From: Pelagadaptatus aseana | GTDB lineage: Bacteria > Pseudomonadota > Gammaproteobacteria > Pseudomonadales > Cellvibrionaceae | Reading direction: 5' to 3' | Length of the DNA stretch: 34,630 bases | Assembly (NCBI GenBank): GCA_040365065.1 | Contig: BAABNI010000018.1 | Coordinates: 1-34,630, forward strand | Part shown: piece after piece, positions 25,436 to 33,295 of the stretch | How positions within the stretch are numbered: the first letter of the stretch is position 1 | Layout: each line of letters begins with the position of its first letter | Program-made: the position numbers and the translations under genes | The notes under the pieces: generated by a model | Told to the model about the DNA's origin: nothing | The model's input: the letters and a program-made list of their open reading frames with translations, nothing else | The model's database searches: none

Positions 25436-25457
25436 GAGACCCAGGATAAAAACACCT

Positions 25458-26045
25458 ATGGAACAACGCGTCATCACCCTGTTTCACGAGAGCATTGAAG
25501 CGAAAATGCAGGCTGGCGAATACCTAGCTCCACTGCTTGCCGATGCCAGTGAAATGATCGTTCACGGCCTGCTCAATGGTGGTAAGTTGCTGATTGCCGG
25601 CAACGGCACGTCTTCGGCCAACGCACAGATTCTCGCCACCAACCTGATCAACCGGTTTGATCGCGAGCGTCCCAGCCTGCCGGCCATGGCCCTGAGTGTC
25701 GACTTTGCCTTACAGTCCGCCATCTCCAACGATTACAGTCTCAACGATGTATTTGCCAAACAGATTCGTGCATTAGGGCAACCGGGCGACATCCTGATTC
25801 TGATCACCACCAGCGGTAACCCCAGCAATCTGATTCAGGCCATTGCCGCCGCCCACGATCGCGAGATGAATGTCATTGCCCTGTCCGGTCGCGACGGCGG
25901 TGACATCAGCGCCATTCTCGATAATCACGATCTGGAACTGCGGGTGCCGGTTGACTCCCGCGCCCGAATTCATGAGATTCATCTGCTCAGCATCTTCTGT
26001 CTGTGCGACTTGATAGACCAACAATTATTTGGAGCCGCCGAATAG
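25458..26045 (+). CDS. diaA: DnaA initiator-associating protein DiaA (SIS domain, GmhA-like)
   Basis: A 195-residue SIS-domain protein. 'NGGKLLIAGNGTSSANAQILATNLINRFDRERP' near 37-70 and 'GDILILITTSGNPSNLIQA' near 110 are the phosphosugar-binding segments. In E. coli DiaA binds DnaA and times replication initiation; the related GmhA isomerises sedoheptulose 7-phosphate. The position between yraN and dolP favours DiaA. Its stop overlaps the dolP GTG start (TAGTG). Confidence 0.88.
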   Translation: MEQRVITLFHESIEAKMQAGEYLAPLLADASEMIVHGLLNGGKLLIAGNGTSSANAQILATNLINRFDRERPSLPAMALSVDFALQSAISNDYSLNDVFAKQIRALGQPGDILILITTSGNPSNLIQAIAAAHDREMNVIALSGRDGGDISAILDNHDLELRVPVDSRARIHEIHLLSIFCLCDLIDQQLFGAAE

Positions 26046-26632
26046 TGAACGCCAATAAATTTTCCTCCGCAAAACTTCTAACCGCATTACTGGCCAGCCT
26101 GATGCTCAGCGGTTGCGCATCCCTGATTGATGCCACCACCGAAGAGCCACTGCAGGTCAATCCCGGCAAGCGCAGTCTTGGCTCCTATATCGATGACCAG
26201 CAACTGGAAACCATCATCACGGTGAACCTGCGCAAGGCCAGCCCGGAACTGAAAGCCGCCCATCTGGACGTGGTCTCCTTTAATGGCGTGGTGCTGCTCA
26301 CCGGTCAAGTCAACAGCAACTCTCTGCGGCAGCAGGCCAGCAGCGTCGCCCGCAACGTTAACAGCGTGCGTCAGGTCTTTAATGAAATTCAGATTTCCGG
26401 CAACACCTCGATGCTGGCGCGCGCCAACGACACCTGGCTCACCACCAAAGTAAAGACCGTACTGATGAGCAACAAGGACATCGACAGCGGCCGCATCAAG
26501 ATCGTCACGGAGAACGGTACGGTTTATCTGCTGGGTTTATTGTCGCGGGTGGAAGCGGAGAAGGCGGCCAATGTGGTTAGCCATGTGCAGGGTGTGCAAA
26601 AAGTCGTGAAGGCGATTGAGTATATCGATTGA
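26045..26632 (+). CDS. dolP: BON-domain outer-membrane lipoprotein DolP
   Basis: A 195-residue lipoprotein. The signal peptide ends in LMLSGC, a lipobox. Two BON domains follow, at about 45-115 and 125-190, each with the glycine-containing turn seen in 'VSFNGVVLLTGQV' and 'VTENGTVYLLGLL'. DolP (YraP) supports outer-membrane integrity in Enterobacteria. The start is GTG at 26045, overlapping the diaA stop by one base; a GGAG lies upstream. Confidence 0.92.
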   Translation: MNANKFSSAKLLTALLASLMLSGCASLIDATTEEPLQVNPGKRSLGSYIDDQQLETIITVNLRKASPELKAAHLDVVSFNGVVLLTGQVNSNSLRQQASSVARNVNSVRQVFNEIQISGNTSMLARANDTWLTTKVKTVLMSNKDIDSGRIKIVTENGTVYLLGLLSRVEAEKAANVVSHVQGVQKVVKAIEYID

Positions 26633-26638
26633 TTGATC

Positions 26639-26664
26639 AGCCATCCCCGTGACCGGGGATGGCT
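26639..26664. terminator. Hairpin between convergent dolP and phosphofructokinase genes
   Basis: A perfect 11-bp GC-rich stem, AGCCATCCCCG (26639-26649) with CGGGGATGGCT (26654-26664), has the loop TGAC. It is 7 bp past the dolP stop and 9 bp from the stop of the opposite gene. No long T run follows on either strand, so it may act as a bidirectional terminator or an RNA-stabilising hairpin. Confidence 0.65.
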
Positions 26665-26672
26665 CAGCCAAA

Positions 26673-27935
26673 TCAGATTTTGAATTTGGTTTTCAGCTTT
26701 TTCTCCACCATCACCTTTTTCAACTTGGCGTATTGTGGAATACCATTTTTATACGGCGGGTAATCTTCGCCCTGAATCAGCGGTTCCAGATAAGCGCGAC
26801 CCGCTTCGGTAATACCAAACCCATCGCGAGTGATGTAAGAGCGCGGCATCATCTTTTCAACGTTGGCAATCTTGGCCAGCGGTGCTTCTTCGATGGTCCA
26901 CTTATAACGCTTGCCCTTGCCGCGAATAATCGCCGGCATTACCGCATTCTTGCCCTCCAGCGCCATCTCTACCGCAGCCTGACCCACCGCGTAGGCCTGC
27001 TCTACATCCGTTGCCGAAGCGATATGGCGGGCAGCCCGTTGCAGATAGTCAGCCACCGCCCAGTGGTATTTCAGGCCCAGTTCGTCTTTGACCATATTCG
27101 CCAGTGTCGGCGCCACACCACCCAACTGAGTGTGGCCAAAGGCATCAACACTGCCGGCGTCGGCGAGGAATTTACCGTCTTTGTACTGGGCACCCTCTGA
27201 GGCAACGATCACACAGTAGCCGTGCTTCTTCACGGTGGTGTTCACCTTCTTCAAAAATTTCTCTTTGTTAAAGGCAATTTCAGGGAACAGGATAATGTGC
27301 GGCGCATCGCCGTCTTCCTGAGCGGCCAGACCACCGGCTGCAGCAATCCAGCCAGCGTGACGGCCCATGACTTCCATGATGAACACCTTGGTTGAGGTTT
27401 CACACATGGAGGCCACATCCAGAGCCGCTTCTTTGATGGATACGGCAACGTACTTGGCCACCGAGCCAAAGCCCGGGCAGTTATCGGTAAACGGCAGGTC
27501 GTTATCCACGGTCTTGGGGACGTGAATGGCCTGAATCGGGTAACCCATTTTCTCTGACAGCTGTGAAATCTTCAGACAGGTATCCGCGGAATCGCCGCCA
27601 CCGTTATAAAAGAAGTAGCCGATGTTGTGAGCCTTGAACACTTCGATCAGACGCTCGTACTCGGCACGGTTTTCCTCAAGACTTTTCAGCTTATAGCGGC
27701 AGGAACCGAAGGCACCGGAAGGTGTGTGCTTCAAAGCCGCAATGGTCTTGGCCGTCTCCTTGCTGGTATCAATCAATTCTTCACGCAGCGCGCCAATAAT
27801 GCCATTGGCACCGGCGTATACCTTGCCGATTTCTTTTTTGTGCTGGCGCGCAGTTTCAATCACACCGCAAGCCGAGGCATTAATCACTGCGGTGACACCG
27901 CCGGATTGAGCGTAGAAGGCATTCTTCTTAGCCAT
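26673..27935 (-). CDS. 6-phosphofructokinase, probably pyrophosphate-dependent
   Basis: A 420-residue phosphofructokinase. 'FYAQSGGVTAVINASACG' opens the donor site. The donor-specificity motif reads GGGDS at 112-116, where E. coli ATP-PFK has GGDGS; the Asp in the fourth position is typical of PPi-dependent enzymes. PKTVDND at 140-146 carries the catalytic Asp and the Lys typical of PPi-PFK. It phosphorylates fructose 6-phosphate reversibly with PPi. The family length is about 400-420. The ATG at 27935 has an AGGA ribosome site; the frame opens six codons earlier. Confidence 0.88.
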   Translation of the reverse strand: MAKKNAFYAQSGGVTAVINASACGVIETARQHKKEIGKVYAGANGIIGALREELIDTSKETAKTIAALKHTPSGAFGSCRYKLKSLEENRAEYERLIEVFKAHNIGYFFYNGGGDSADTCLKISQLSEKMGYPIQAIHVPKTVDNDLPFTDNCPGFGSVAKYVAVSIKEAALDVASMCETSTKVFIMEVMGRHAGWIAAAGGLAAQEDGDAPHIILFPEIAFNKEKFLKKVNTTVKKHGYCVIVASEGAQYKDGKFLADAGSVDAFGHTQLGGVAPTLANMVKDELGLKYHWAVADYLQRAARHIASATDVEQAYAVGQAAVEMALEGKNAVMPAIIRGKGKRYKWTIEEAPLAKIANVEKMMPRSYITRDGFGITEAGRAYLEPLIQGEDYPPYKNGIPQYAKLKKVMVEKKLKTKFKI

Positions 27936-28188
27936 GTTGTAAGTCCTGATCAAATAGTGAGAAATTGGCGCGCATCATACGCGAAAACAGGCAATCAATC
28001 ATCTTGCCGTGGTAACCTAGCTCCCCCAAACCGACAACAGTGTCATCCTGAGCAAGAGCGAAGGATCTCCAACGAGATTCATCCTCCCTTCGGCCGTTAT
28101 TACCACGGGCGATATGCATGCAGGCTTTGCAGGAGCCAAAGCCTGTCAGAATGGCAAGAACAAATCTTAGTCAATTGTAGAACACAAT
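27936..28188. other. Intergenic gap between the divergent PFK and mpl genes
   Basis: The 253-bp gap should hold both promoters, but no strong sigma-70 pair was found for either. Most of its middle is repeat copy 2 (28041-28092). No gene or RNA is recognised. Confidence 0.5.
28041..28092. repeat. Dispersed palindromic repeat, copy 2 (degenerate)
   Basis: The opening TGTCATCCTGAGCA and the following CGAAGGATCTCC match the reverse complement of the element at 9666-9731 almost exactly. The second half (GAGATTCATCCTCCC) is more diverged and the closing arm is missing. It therefore looks like an older or truncated copy in the opposite orientation. Confidence 0.65.
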
Positions 28189-29559
28189 ATGCATATCCAT
28201 ATTCTCGGAATCTGCGGCACCTTTATGGGCAGTCTGGCGCAACTGGCCAAACAACTGGGCCACAAGGTCACCGGCTGCGACGCCAACGTTTACCCGCCCA
28301 TGAGCACCCAACTGGAAAACGCCGGCATCGAACTGACCCAGGGTTTTGACCCGGAGCAACTCAAGCCGGAACCGGATCTGGTGGTTATTGGCAACGCCAT
28401 GAGCCGCGGCAATCCGATTGTCGAAGAGGTTCTCAACTCCACTATTCCTTACACCTCCGGCCCTCAGTGGCTGTGTGACCACCTGCTGCATGACAAGTGG
28501 GTACTGGCGGCCTCTGGAACCCACGGCAAGACCACCACCGCCAGCATGCTGACCTGGATTCTGGAATACGCCGGCATGAAGCCCGGCTATCTGATTGGCG
28601 GGGTACCGAAAAACTTTGATACCTCCGCCCGCCTCGGCGACAGCCCGTTTTTTGTGGTGGAAGCCGATGAATACGACAGTGCGTTTTTTGATAAGCGTTC
28701 CAAGTTTGTCCACTACCGGCCACGCACGCTGATCATTAACAATCTGGAATTCGACCACGCCGACATCTTTGCCGATCTTGCTGCGATTCAGACTCAGTTT
28801 CACCACGTGGTGCGTACTGTCCCCAGTAATGGCCTGATCATTTACCCGGAGTCTGAAACCGCCCTCAGCGAAGTGATCGATCAGGGCTGCTGGACACCAA
28901 TTGAAACCATCGGCGACACTGACAGCGCTCACTGGCAAGTTGAATTGATCCAGACCGATGGCTCGCAATTCAGCATCCGCCATCGTGGCAAAACCGTCGG
29001 TGAAGTTCACTGGAACTTAACCGGCAACCACAACATCAACAACGCCACCGCCGCCATTGCCGCCGCCCGCAATATCGGCGTAGAGCCTCACACCGCCTGT
29101 GAAGCGCTCTGCCAGTTTGAAGGCGTTAAACGCCGCATGGAACATCTGGGCACCATCAACGGCGTCACCGTTTACGACGACTTTGCCCACCACCCGACCG
29201 CCATTGAAACAACCCTCAAGGGACTGCGCGCCAAAGTGGGCCATGACAAAATCATCGCCCTGATCGAACCCCGCTCGAACACCATGCGCATGGGCGTGCA
29301 CAAAGGACGGCTGGCACAATCCACCATGAGCGCTGACGACGTCATCTGGTATCAACCGGCCGATGTCGACTGGAATCTGGCGGACGTCGTCAACCACAGC
29401 CCGGTGGCCGCAAAATTGAGCAGCGACATCGACAGCATGATCCAAGACACCCTGCAGCTGGCAGGCACCGCTGACAAATGCCACATCGTGATCATGTCCA
29501 ACGGAGGCTTTGGCGGCGTCCATCAAAAATTACTGGCGCAACTGCAGGCAGATAAGTAA
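28189..29559 (+). CDS. mpl: Murein tripeptide ligase Mpl
   Basis: A 456-residue Mur-ligase-family enzyme that attaches recycled L-Ala-gamma-D-Glu-meso-DAP tripeptide to UDP-MurNAc. The N terminus HIHILGICGTFMGSLAQLAK is the Mpl signature. The ATP loop GTHGKTTTASML is near 111, EADEYDSAFFDKRSKF near 161, and DDFAHHPTAI near 330 marks the C-terminal ligase domain. The ribosome site is weak. It is followed after 6 bp by the phosphatase gene, which suggests coupled translation. Confidence 0.96.
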   Translation: MHIHILGICGTFMGSLAQLAKQLGHKVTGCDANVYPPMSTQLENAGIELTQGFDPEQLKPEPDLVVIGNAMSRGNPIVEEVLNSTIPYTSGPQWLCDHLLHDKWVLAASGTHGKTTTASMLTWILEYAGMKPGYLIGGVPKNFDTSARLGDSPFFVVEADEYDSAFFDKRSKFVHYRPRTLIINNLEFDHADIFADLAAIQTQFHHVVRTVPSNGLIIYPESETALSEVIDQGCWTPIETIGDTDSAHWQVELIQTDGSQFSIRHRGKTVGEVHWNLTGNHNINNATAAIAAARNIGVEPHTACEALCQFEGVKRRMEHLGTINGVTVYDDFAHHPTAIETTLKGLRAKVGHDKIIALIEPRSNTMRMGVHKGRLAQSTMSADDVIWYQPADVDWNLADVVNHSPVAAKLSSDIDSMIQDTLQLAGTADKCHIVIMSNGGFGGVHQKLLAQLQADK

Positions 29560-29565
29560 ACCGTT

Positions 29566-30351
29566 ATGGATATCTTGAAACACCCGAACCGGGTTTTGCC
29601 GCTCGACGGCGGCATCAACTTTCGCGATCTGGGCGGCTACCGCAATCGCCACGGCAAAACCGTCAAATGGAAGAAGCTGTTTCGCTCCGGCCATCTGTCG
29701 AACCTCAGCGATCAGGATATCGACCAGCTCGAGCAGCTGTCCCTGACCCGGATTCACGACTTTCGCCGCGCCGATGAACAACAGCGCGCACCCAGTAAGC
29801 CGGTTCGTGCAGAGATCACCAACGACTACGAGATGTTCGTGGGCAGCATGTCGAAGTTTTGGGAGTTTCTCGACAATGGCGGCCTCAATGCCGAATCCGC
29901 TCATGAATTGGTGCGAGGCTCTTACCGCGACTGCATTGACGATGTCGCGCCCGCTTACCGCCGCCTGTTTTTAAGCCTGCTGGATAACGCCGACAACGCC
30001 TCGCTGTTCCACTGCGCAGCCGGCAAGGACCGCACAGGCATCGCAGCCGCCCTGATTCTCTCGGCTCTGGAAGTGGATCGCGACACCATCGTGCAAGATT
30101 ACCTGCTGACACTGGAACACTACGACAGTGAGCGACTGCTGGGCGTGGTAGAAGAACACCTGCGCAACGCCAATGTCAGCCACTGGGAACGCAGCTGGCT
30201 TATGCCTTATGTCAGCGTTCACCAGGATAATATCGAATTTTTCTTTGACGCCACTGAAAAACAATACGGCAGTGTCGAAGACTATCTGAGCGACGCCCTC
30301 GACCTTGATCAATGGCAACTGCAAGATCTGCAAGCCGCCTATCTGGAATAA
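29566..30351 (+). CDS. Tyrosine-protein phosphatase-like protein
   Basis: A 261-residue cysteine phosphatase of the bacterial Tyr-phosphatase 3 group (LipA/MPtpB-like). The active-site loop HCAAGKDRTG at 149-158 gives catalytic Cys150 and Arg156. 'GGINFRDLGGYRN' at 15-27 is the conserved N-terminal motif of the group, and the general acid probably lies in the DFRRADEQ region near 65-72. Members hydrolyse phosphotyrosine, phosphoinositides or other phosphomonoesters. No signal peptide is seen. It lies 6 bp after mpl. Confidence 0.88.
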   Translation: MDILKHPNRVLPLDGGINFRDLGGYRNRHGKTVKWKKLFRSGHLSNLSDQDIDQLEQLSLTRIHDFRRADEQQRAPSKPVRAEITNDYEMFVGSMSKFWEFLDNGGLNAESAHELVRGSYRDCIDDVAPAYRRLFLSLLDNADNASLFHCAAGKDRTGIAAALILSALEVDRDTIVQDYLLTLEHYDSERLLGVVEEHLRNANVSHWERSWLMPYVSVHQDNIEFFFDATEKQYGSVEDYLSDALDLDQWQLQDLQAAYLE

Positions 30352-30354
30352 GCG

Positions 30355-30360
30355 TATAAT
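30355..30360 (+). promoter_or_regulatory. Possible -10 box of the hisA-like gene
   Basis: A perfect TATAAT lies 31 bp upstream of the GTG start at 30392, just after the phosphatase stop. No good -35 element is seen at the right distance. Confidence 0.35.
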
Positions 30361-30391
30361 AGAGCGCAGTGAAATCATTCAGAGACAGCCC

Positions 30392-31156
30392 GTGACACTT
30401 TTTCGCCCCTGCATCGACCTGCACCAGGGACAGGTCAAACAAATAGTTGGCGGCAGCCTTAACGATCAAGGCGCCGCCACCAACTTTGTCAGCAACTATG
30501 ACGCCCCCTACTACGCCGATCTGTATCAGCAATACAACTTGCAGGGAGGCCACGTCATTGCCCTCGGCCCCGGCAATCAGGAGCAGGCTCTGGCTGCACT
30601 GAAGACCTGGCACGGGGGCATGCAATACGGCGGCGGCGTTAATAACGAAAACGCAGCCAGCTATCTTGAAGCAGGTGCCTCCCATGTCATTGTGACCTCC
30701 TACCTGTTTGAAGGCGGCCAGTTCAGCTGGCAACGACTGGAAGCCATCAAAGCGGAAACCGGCGCCGGTCGTCTGGTGCTAGATCTCAGTTGTCGCCGCA
30801 CCGACAGCGGCTGGCACATTGCCACCGATCGCTGGCAAACCATTACCGAAACCGCGATCACCCGGGAAACCCTTGCCGAACTCAGCAAGCACTGCGCGGA
30901 ATTTCTGATTCACGCCGCCGATGTTGAAGGACTGCAAGCCGGTATCGACACCCGACTGGTGTCGCTGTTGGGAGAGTGCGCCGAGATCCCGGTGACCTAC
31001 GCCGGCGGCGCCAGGACCATTGCCGATCTGAAGCAGGTGCACGAACTGTCCAATGGCAAGGTCGACCTGACCATTGGCAGCGCGCTGGATATTTTTGGCG
31101 GCAAGGGCGTCACCCTGGCCGAATGTGTGGAGTGGAATCAACAGCAGGGCCGTTAA
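30392..31156 (+). CDS. Eukaryotic-type HisA (ProFAR isomerase)
   Basis: A 254-residue (beta/alpha)8-barrel protein that closely resembles yeast His6 rather than standard bacterial HisA. Shared segments as I remember the yeast protein: CIDLHQGQVKQIVGG, TNFVS, HVIALGPGN, QYGGGVN, VIVTSYLF, VLDLSCRRT, WQTITE, EFLIHAADVEGL, VDLTIGSALDIFGG and a terminal EWNQQQG. The reaction would be ProFAR to PRFAR in histidine synthesis. The catalytic Asp pair is probably Asp9 in CIDLH and the Asp in VLDLSCR near 131. It starts at GTG, 40 bp after the phosphatase gene. No other his gene is nearby, so it is outside a his operon. It may replace or duplicate ordinary HisA. Confidence 0.85.
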   Translation: MTLFRPCIDLHQGQVKQIVGGSLNDQGAATNFVSNYDAPYYADLYQQYNLQGGHVIALGPGNQEQALAALKTWHGGMQYGGGVNNENAASYLEAGASHVIVTSYLFEGGQFSWQRLEAIKAETGAGRLVLDLSCRRTDSGWHIATDRWQTITETAITRETLAELSKHCAEFLIHAADVEGLQAGIDTRLVSLLGECAEIPVTYAGGARTIADLKQVHELSNGKVDLTIGSALDIFGGKGVTLAECVEWNQQQGR

Positions 31157-31178
31157 TCCCTCACGATCACGGCAAGCG

Positions 31179-32117
31179 TCAGGGAAGCAACAGCAGCTTG
31201 CCAATCACCCGACCACTTTCAATTTGCTGATGCGCCAGAGCGGCCTCTGCCAAAGGCAGTTTGCCGCTCACCATGATTTTAAGGCGCTGATCGGCGACGC
31301 GCTCCAACAACTGCTGCAAATCATCCAGTTCGTAGGCCATCAAAAAAAAGCGTCCTTCAATCTGTTGCGCTTCTGCCGCAGCCAACACGGCATCTTTAGT
31401 CGCCGAGGGCACTGTCACCAGAATCCCGTCGGGTTTGAGCACCTTTAAAGAATCGATGCCGGTCTGTCCGCCCACCAAATCGATGACCACATCCACGGGA
31501 TCCATTTCCTCATAGAAAGGGGCGGCACGATAATCGAGACAGATATCGGCACCGAGCCCTTGCAACATGGCGTGCTTGGGTTGGGATGCAGTCACCACCA
31601 CCTCAGCACCCGTCTGCTTGGCCAACTGCACCGCAAAACAACCCACGCCTCCGGCGGCGGCATGTATCAGCACCCGCTGCCCGGCTTTGATGTCACCGTG
31701 GCGATGCACCGCCTGCCAGGCCGTTAACCCCGCCAGAGGCAGGCCCGCCAACTCTTGCAGCGCCACGCCATCAGGGGCTTTGATACAGGCGCTCGCCGGC
31801 GTCACCAGTTGCTCCTGATAGGTGCCGGGCGACGTTGGAAAGCCGGCAATACCCAGCACCTGATCGCCCACAGCCAGATCCGTCACGGCCACCCCTCGCG
31901 CAATCACCTCACCACTGAAATCAAAGCCGATACCCGTGGGCATCGTCAGCATCGGACAGACCAGATGACTGCCTTCACGTATTTTGTAATCAATCGGATT
32001 GATGGCAGCCGCCGCCACCTTCACCAGCACATCCTGCTCACCGCAGACAGGGGTATCACACTCAATCAGGTGCAAGACTTCCGGGGCACCAAATTCACTG
32101 ACTTTAATGGCTTTCAC
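31179..32117 (-). CDS. Zinc-independent NADP-dependent oxidoreductase (quinone-reductase-like MDR)
   Basis: A 312-residue medium-chain dehydrogenase/reductase. The N-terminal GroES-like domain begins 'MKAIKVSEFGAPEVLHL', and the Rossmann motif HAAAGGVGCFAVQLAKQTGA is near 148. Cysteine ligands for structural or catalytic zinc are not visible, which puts it in the quinone-oxidoreductase/enoyl-reductase branch. It reduces quinones or enones with NAD(P)H. The start is GTG. It lies 27 bp after msrB on the same strand, so the two are likely one redox-stress operon. It ends 22 bp from the convergent hisA-like gene. Confidence 0.88.
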   Translation of the reverse strand: MKAIKVSEFGAPEVLHLIECDTPVCGEQDVLVKVAAAAINPIDYKIREGSHLVCPMLTMPTGIGFDFSGEVIARGVAVTDLAVGDQVLGIAGFPTSPGTYQEQLVTPASACIKAPDGVALQELAGLPLAGLTAWQAVHRHGDIKAGQRVLIHAAAGGVGCFAVQLAKQTGAEVVVTASQPKHAMLQGLGADICLDYRAAPFYEEMDPVDVVIDLVGGQTGIDSLKVLKPDGILVTVPSATKDAVLAAAEAQQIEGRFFLMAYELDDLQQLLERVADQRLKIMVSGKLPLAEAALAHQQIESGRVIGKLLLLP

Positions 32118-32144
32118 TGATTTCTCTCAAACCTGTAGACAAAA

Positions 32145-32675
32145 TTACTCCGGCACAAAAGCCAGAGCATCGGAGTTTATACAATAACGCAATCCGGTTG
32201 GCTGCGGACCGTCTTCAAACACATGCCCCAGATGCTCACCGCACTTGGAGAGCACCTCGATGCGCTTGATCCCAAACCAGCTGTAATCCTCTTTGAGGAT
32301 GATATTGTCCTGATCAAACACTTCCCAGAAACTGGGCCACCCCGTGCCAGACTTGAATTTGTGTTCACTGTGAAACACCGGGATACGACAACCGGCTGTG
32401 ACAAACACACCGGAGCGATTTTCATTGAGCAGCGCGCCGGTAAAGGGCCTTTCAGTGCCGGACTGCCATAAAATTTTGTATTGATCCGGCGTCAGAATCT
32501 GTTTCCAGACTTTCTTGGGAATGGTCTGCAACCCCTCGCCGGTTTCAATAAGTTGCTTCGCTCGATCTACTGTCATGGTCGGATCCGCGGCAGCCGATTG
32601 TTCTGCCGCAGCGGCATTGAATGACAGCAACAAACCCAGTAGCGGGGTTAACCCCCTCAGAAAAAATTGAACCAT
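32145..32675 (-). CDS. msrB: Periplasmic methionine-(R)-sulfoxide reductase with a half-lost zinc site
   Basis: A 176-residue MsrB with a signal peptide (1-24, ending in AAAA), so it probably repairs oxidised methionine in the periplasm. Family motifs are FKSGTGWPSFW near 107, HLGHVFEDGPQPTGLRYCIN at 148-167, and catalytic Cys165. In zinc-binding MsrBs two CxxC pairs hold zinc. Here only the second Cys of each remains (Cys96 in TAGC, Cys145 in LSKC). These two could form a disulfide or one could act as the resolving Cys. A GGGAGGA ribosome site precedes the ATG. It is the last chromosomal gene before the cassette-like region. Confidence 0.92.
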   Translation of the reverse strand: MVQFFLRGLTPLLGLLLSFNAAAAEQSAAADPTMTVDRAKQLIETGEGLQTIPKKVWKQILTPDQYKILWQSGTERPFTGALLNENRSGVFVTAGCRIPVFHSEHKFKSGTGWPSFWEVFDQDNIILKEDYSWFGIKRIEVLSKCGEHLGHVFEDGPQPTGLRYCINSDALAFVPE

Positions 32676-32823
32676 TATTATAATCCTCCCGATTGTAAGT
32701 CATAGACCGGAGATACGGATTTTGGTTCTGTCTGGACTATTCGTGTAACTATAAGCTGGCCATTTGGCTACTTTATGGTCGCCATAAATTCCATAAGATG
32801 ACCGTCTTGTGCCAATTACGGAC
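32676..32823 (-). promoter_or_regulatory. Upstream region of msrB, junction with the cassette-like region
   Basis: This 148-bp region must hold the msrB promoter, but no convincing -35/-10 pair was found. Hairpin motif copy A lies at its right end. The junction with cassette DNA is placed at 32824-32830 by the attC-like core. Confidence 0.4.
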
Positions 32824-32827
32824 GTTC
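32797..32827. repeat. GTGCCA hairpin motif, copy A
   Basis: The core GTGCCAATTACGGACGTTC (32809-32827) matches two other copies at 33263-33281 and 33866-33884. CCG/CGG arms flank the GTGCCA loop. It overlaps the attC-like core by four bases. Confidence 0.6.
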
Positions 32828-32920
32828 AACGCCCGGCTTAAGGGAGGATTTGGAGCAGCGAAGCTGCGTAAAAGCCGTCCCAGCCATGCGTAGTATGGTG
32901 ACTACAGCCGCTTGTTAAAT
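32824..32920 (-). repeat. attC-like recombination site (integron cassette)
   Basis: Read on the minus strand, the site opens with ATTTAAC (32914-32920), which fits the R'' consensus RYYYAAC, and closes 97 bp later with GTTGAAC (32824-32830), which fits R' GTTRRRY. Just inside these, CGGCT and AGCCG can pair as L'' and L' boxes. Further in, GGCTGGGA can pair with TCCC...AGCC, and the apex is GCAGC-TTC-GCTGC. Length and layout fit chromosomal-integron attC sites. It directly follows the 3' end of a small minus-strand gene, as an attC should. No integrase gene is in the window. Confidence 0.72.
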
Positions 32921-33163
32921 TCATGATCTATTTCTAACCACTGAAATAACAACCCAAATCCAAAGAGAGACAGCGATTAAAATTGCCACGGACGGAAATA
33001 TTGCAGCTTCACTATTAAAGTACTGATGTGTTTCCGAAAAAGAGCAATACCGGCCAGAAAGCCGATCTACCCCTTGGTTTGTAACCATGCAAACCCTCGA
33101 AACTGCAATGTACGCTCCTAATAAAAAGATTCCCAAGATAGGTAGTGTTCCGACAACTCTCAA
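32921..33163 (-). CDS. Small membrane protein of unknown function (cassette gene)
   Basis: An 80-residue protein with two predicted membrane helices, about 4-22 and 58-76, and a short loop between them with two cysteines. I do not recognise a family. The reading frame begins at a TTG; no ATG is available before an upstream in-frame stop, and an AGAAGG lies about 15 bp upstream, so the start is uncertain. Its stop lies at the edge of the attC-like site, which is the expected position in a gene cassette. Base composition is more AT-rich than in the metabolic genes. Confidence 0.5.
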   Translation of the reverse strand: MRVVGTLPILGIFLLGAYIAVSRVCMVTNQGVDRLSGRYCSFSETHQYFNSEAAIFPSVAILIAVSLWIWVVISVVRNRS

Positions 33164-33251
33164 AGTCTTAATGCTTCACCTTCTTCTGGTTTAGATAATT
33201 TAACAGTATATTAAGCGGAATTTCGTTTAACCCCGCCATTCAAAATTCATC

Positions 33252-33281
33252 GAACGACCAAAGTGCCAGTAACAGTCATTC
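33252..33281. repeat. GTGCCA hairpin motif, copy C
   Basis: GAACGAC (33252-33258) and GTCATTC (33275-33281) form an imperfect stem around a loop containing GTGCCA. It lies 14 bp after the stop of the 33296-33796 gene. The rest of the 33164-33295 gap shows one GTTRRRY-like core (33225-33231) but no partner. Confidence 0.6.
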
Positions 33282-33295
33282 GTAACATCGACCTA

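Noticed and set aside
31157..31185. Imperfect hairpin between hisA-like and oxidoreductase genes as a terminator
   Set aside because: The stem is short and mismatched, overlaps the end of a coding region, and has no T run.
33164..33295. A second attC site with core GTTAAAC on the minus strand (33225-33231)
   Set aside because: No RYYYAAC partner occurs within the next 100 bases, so only the core matches.
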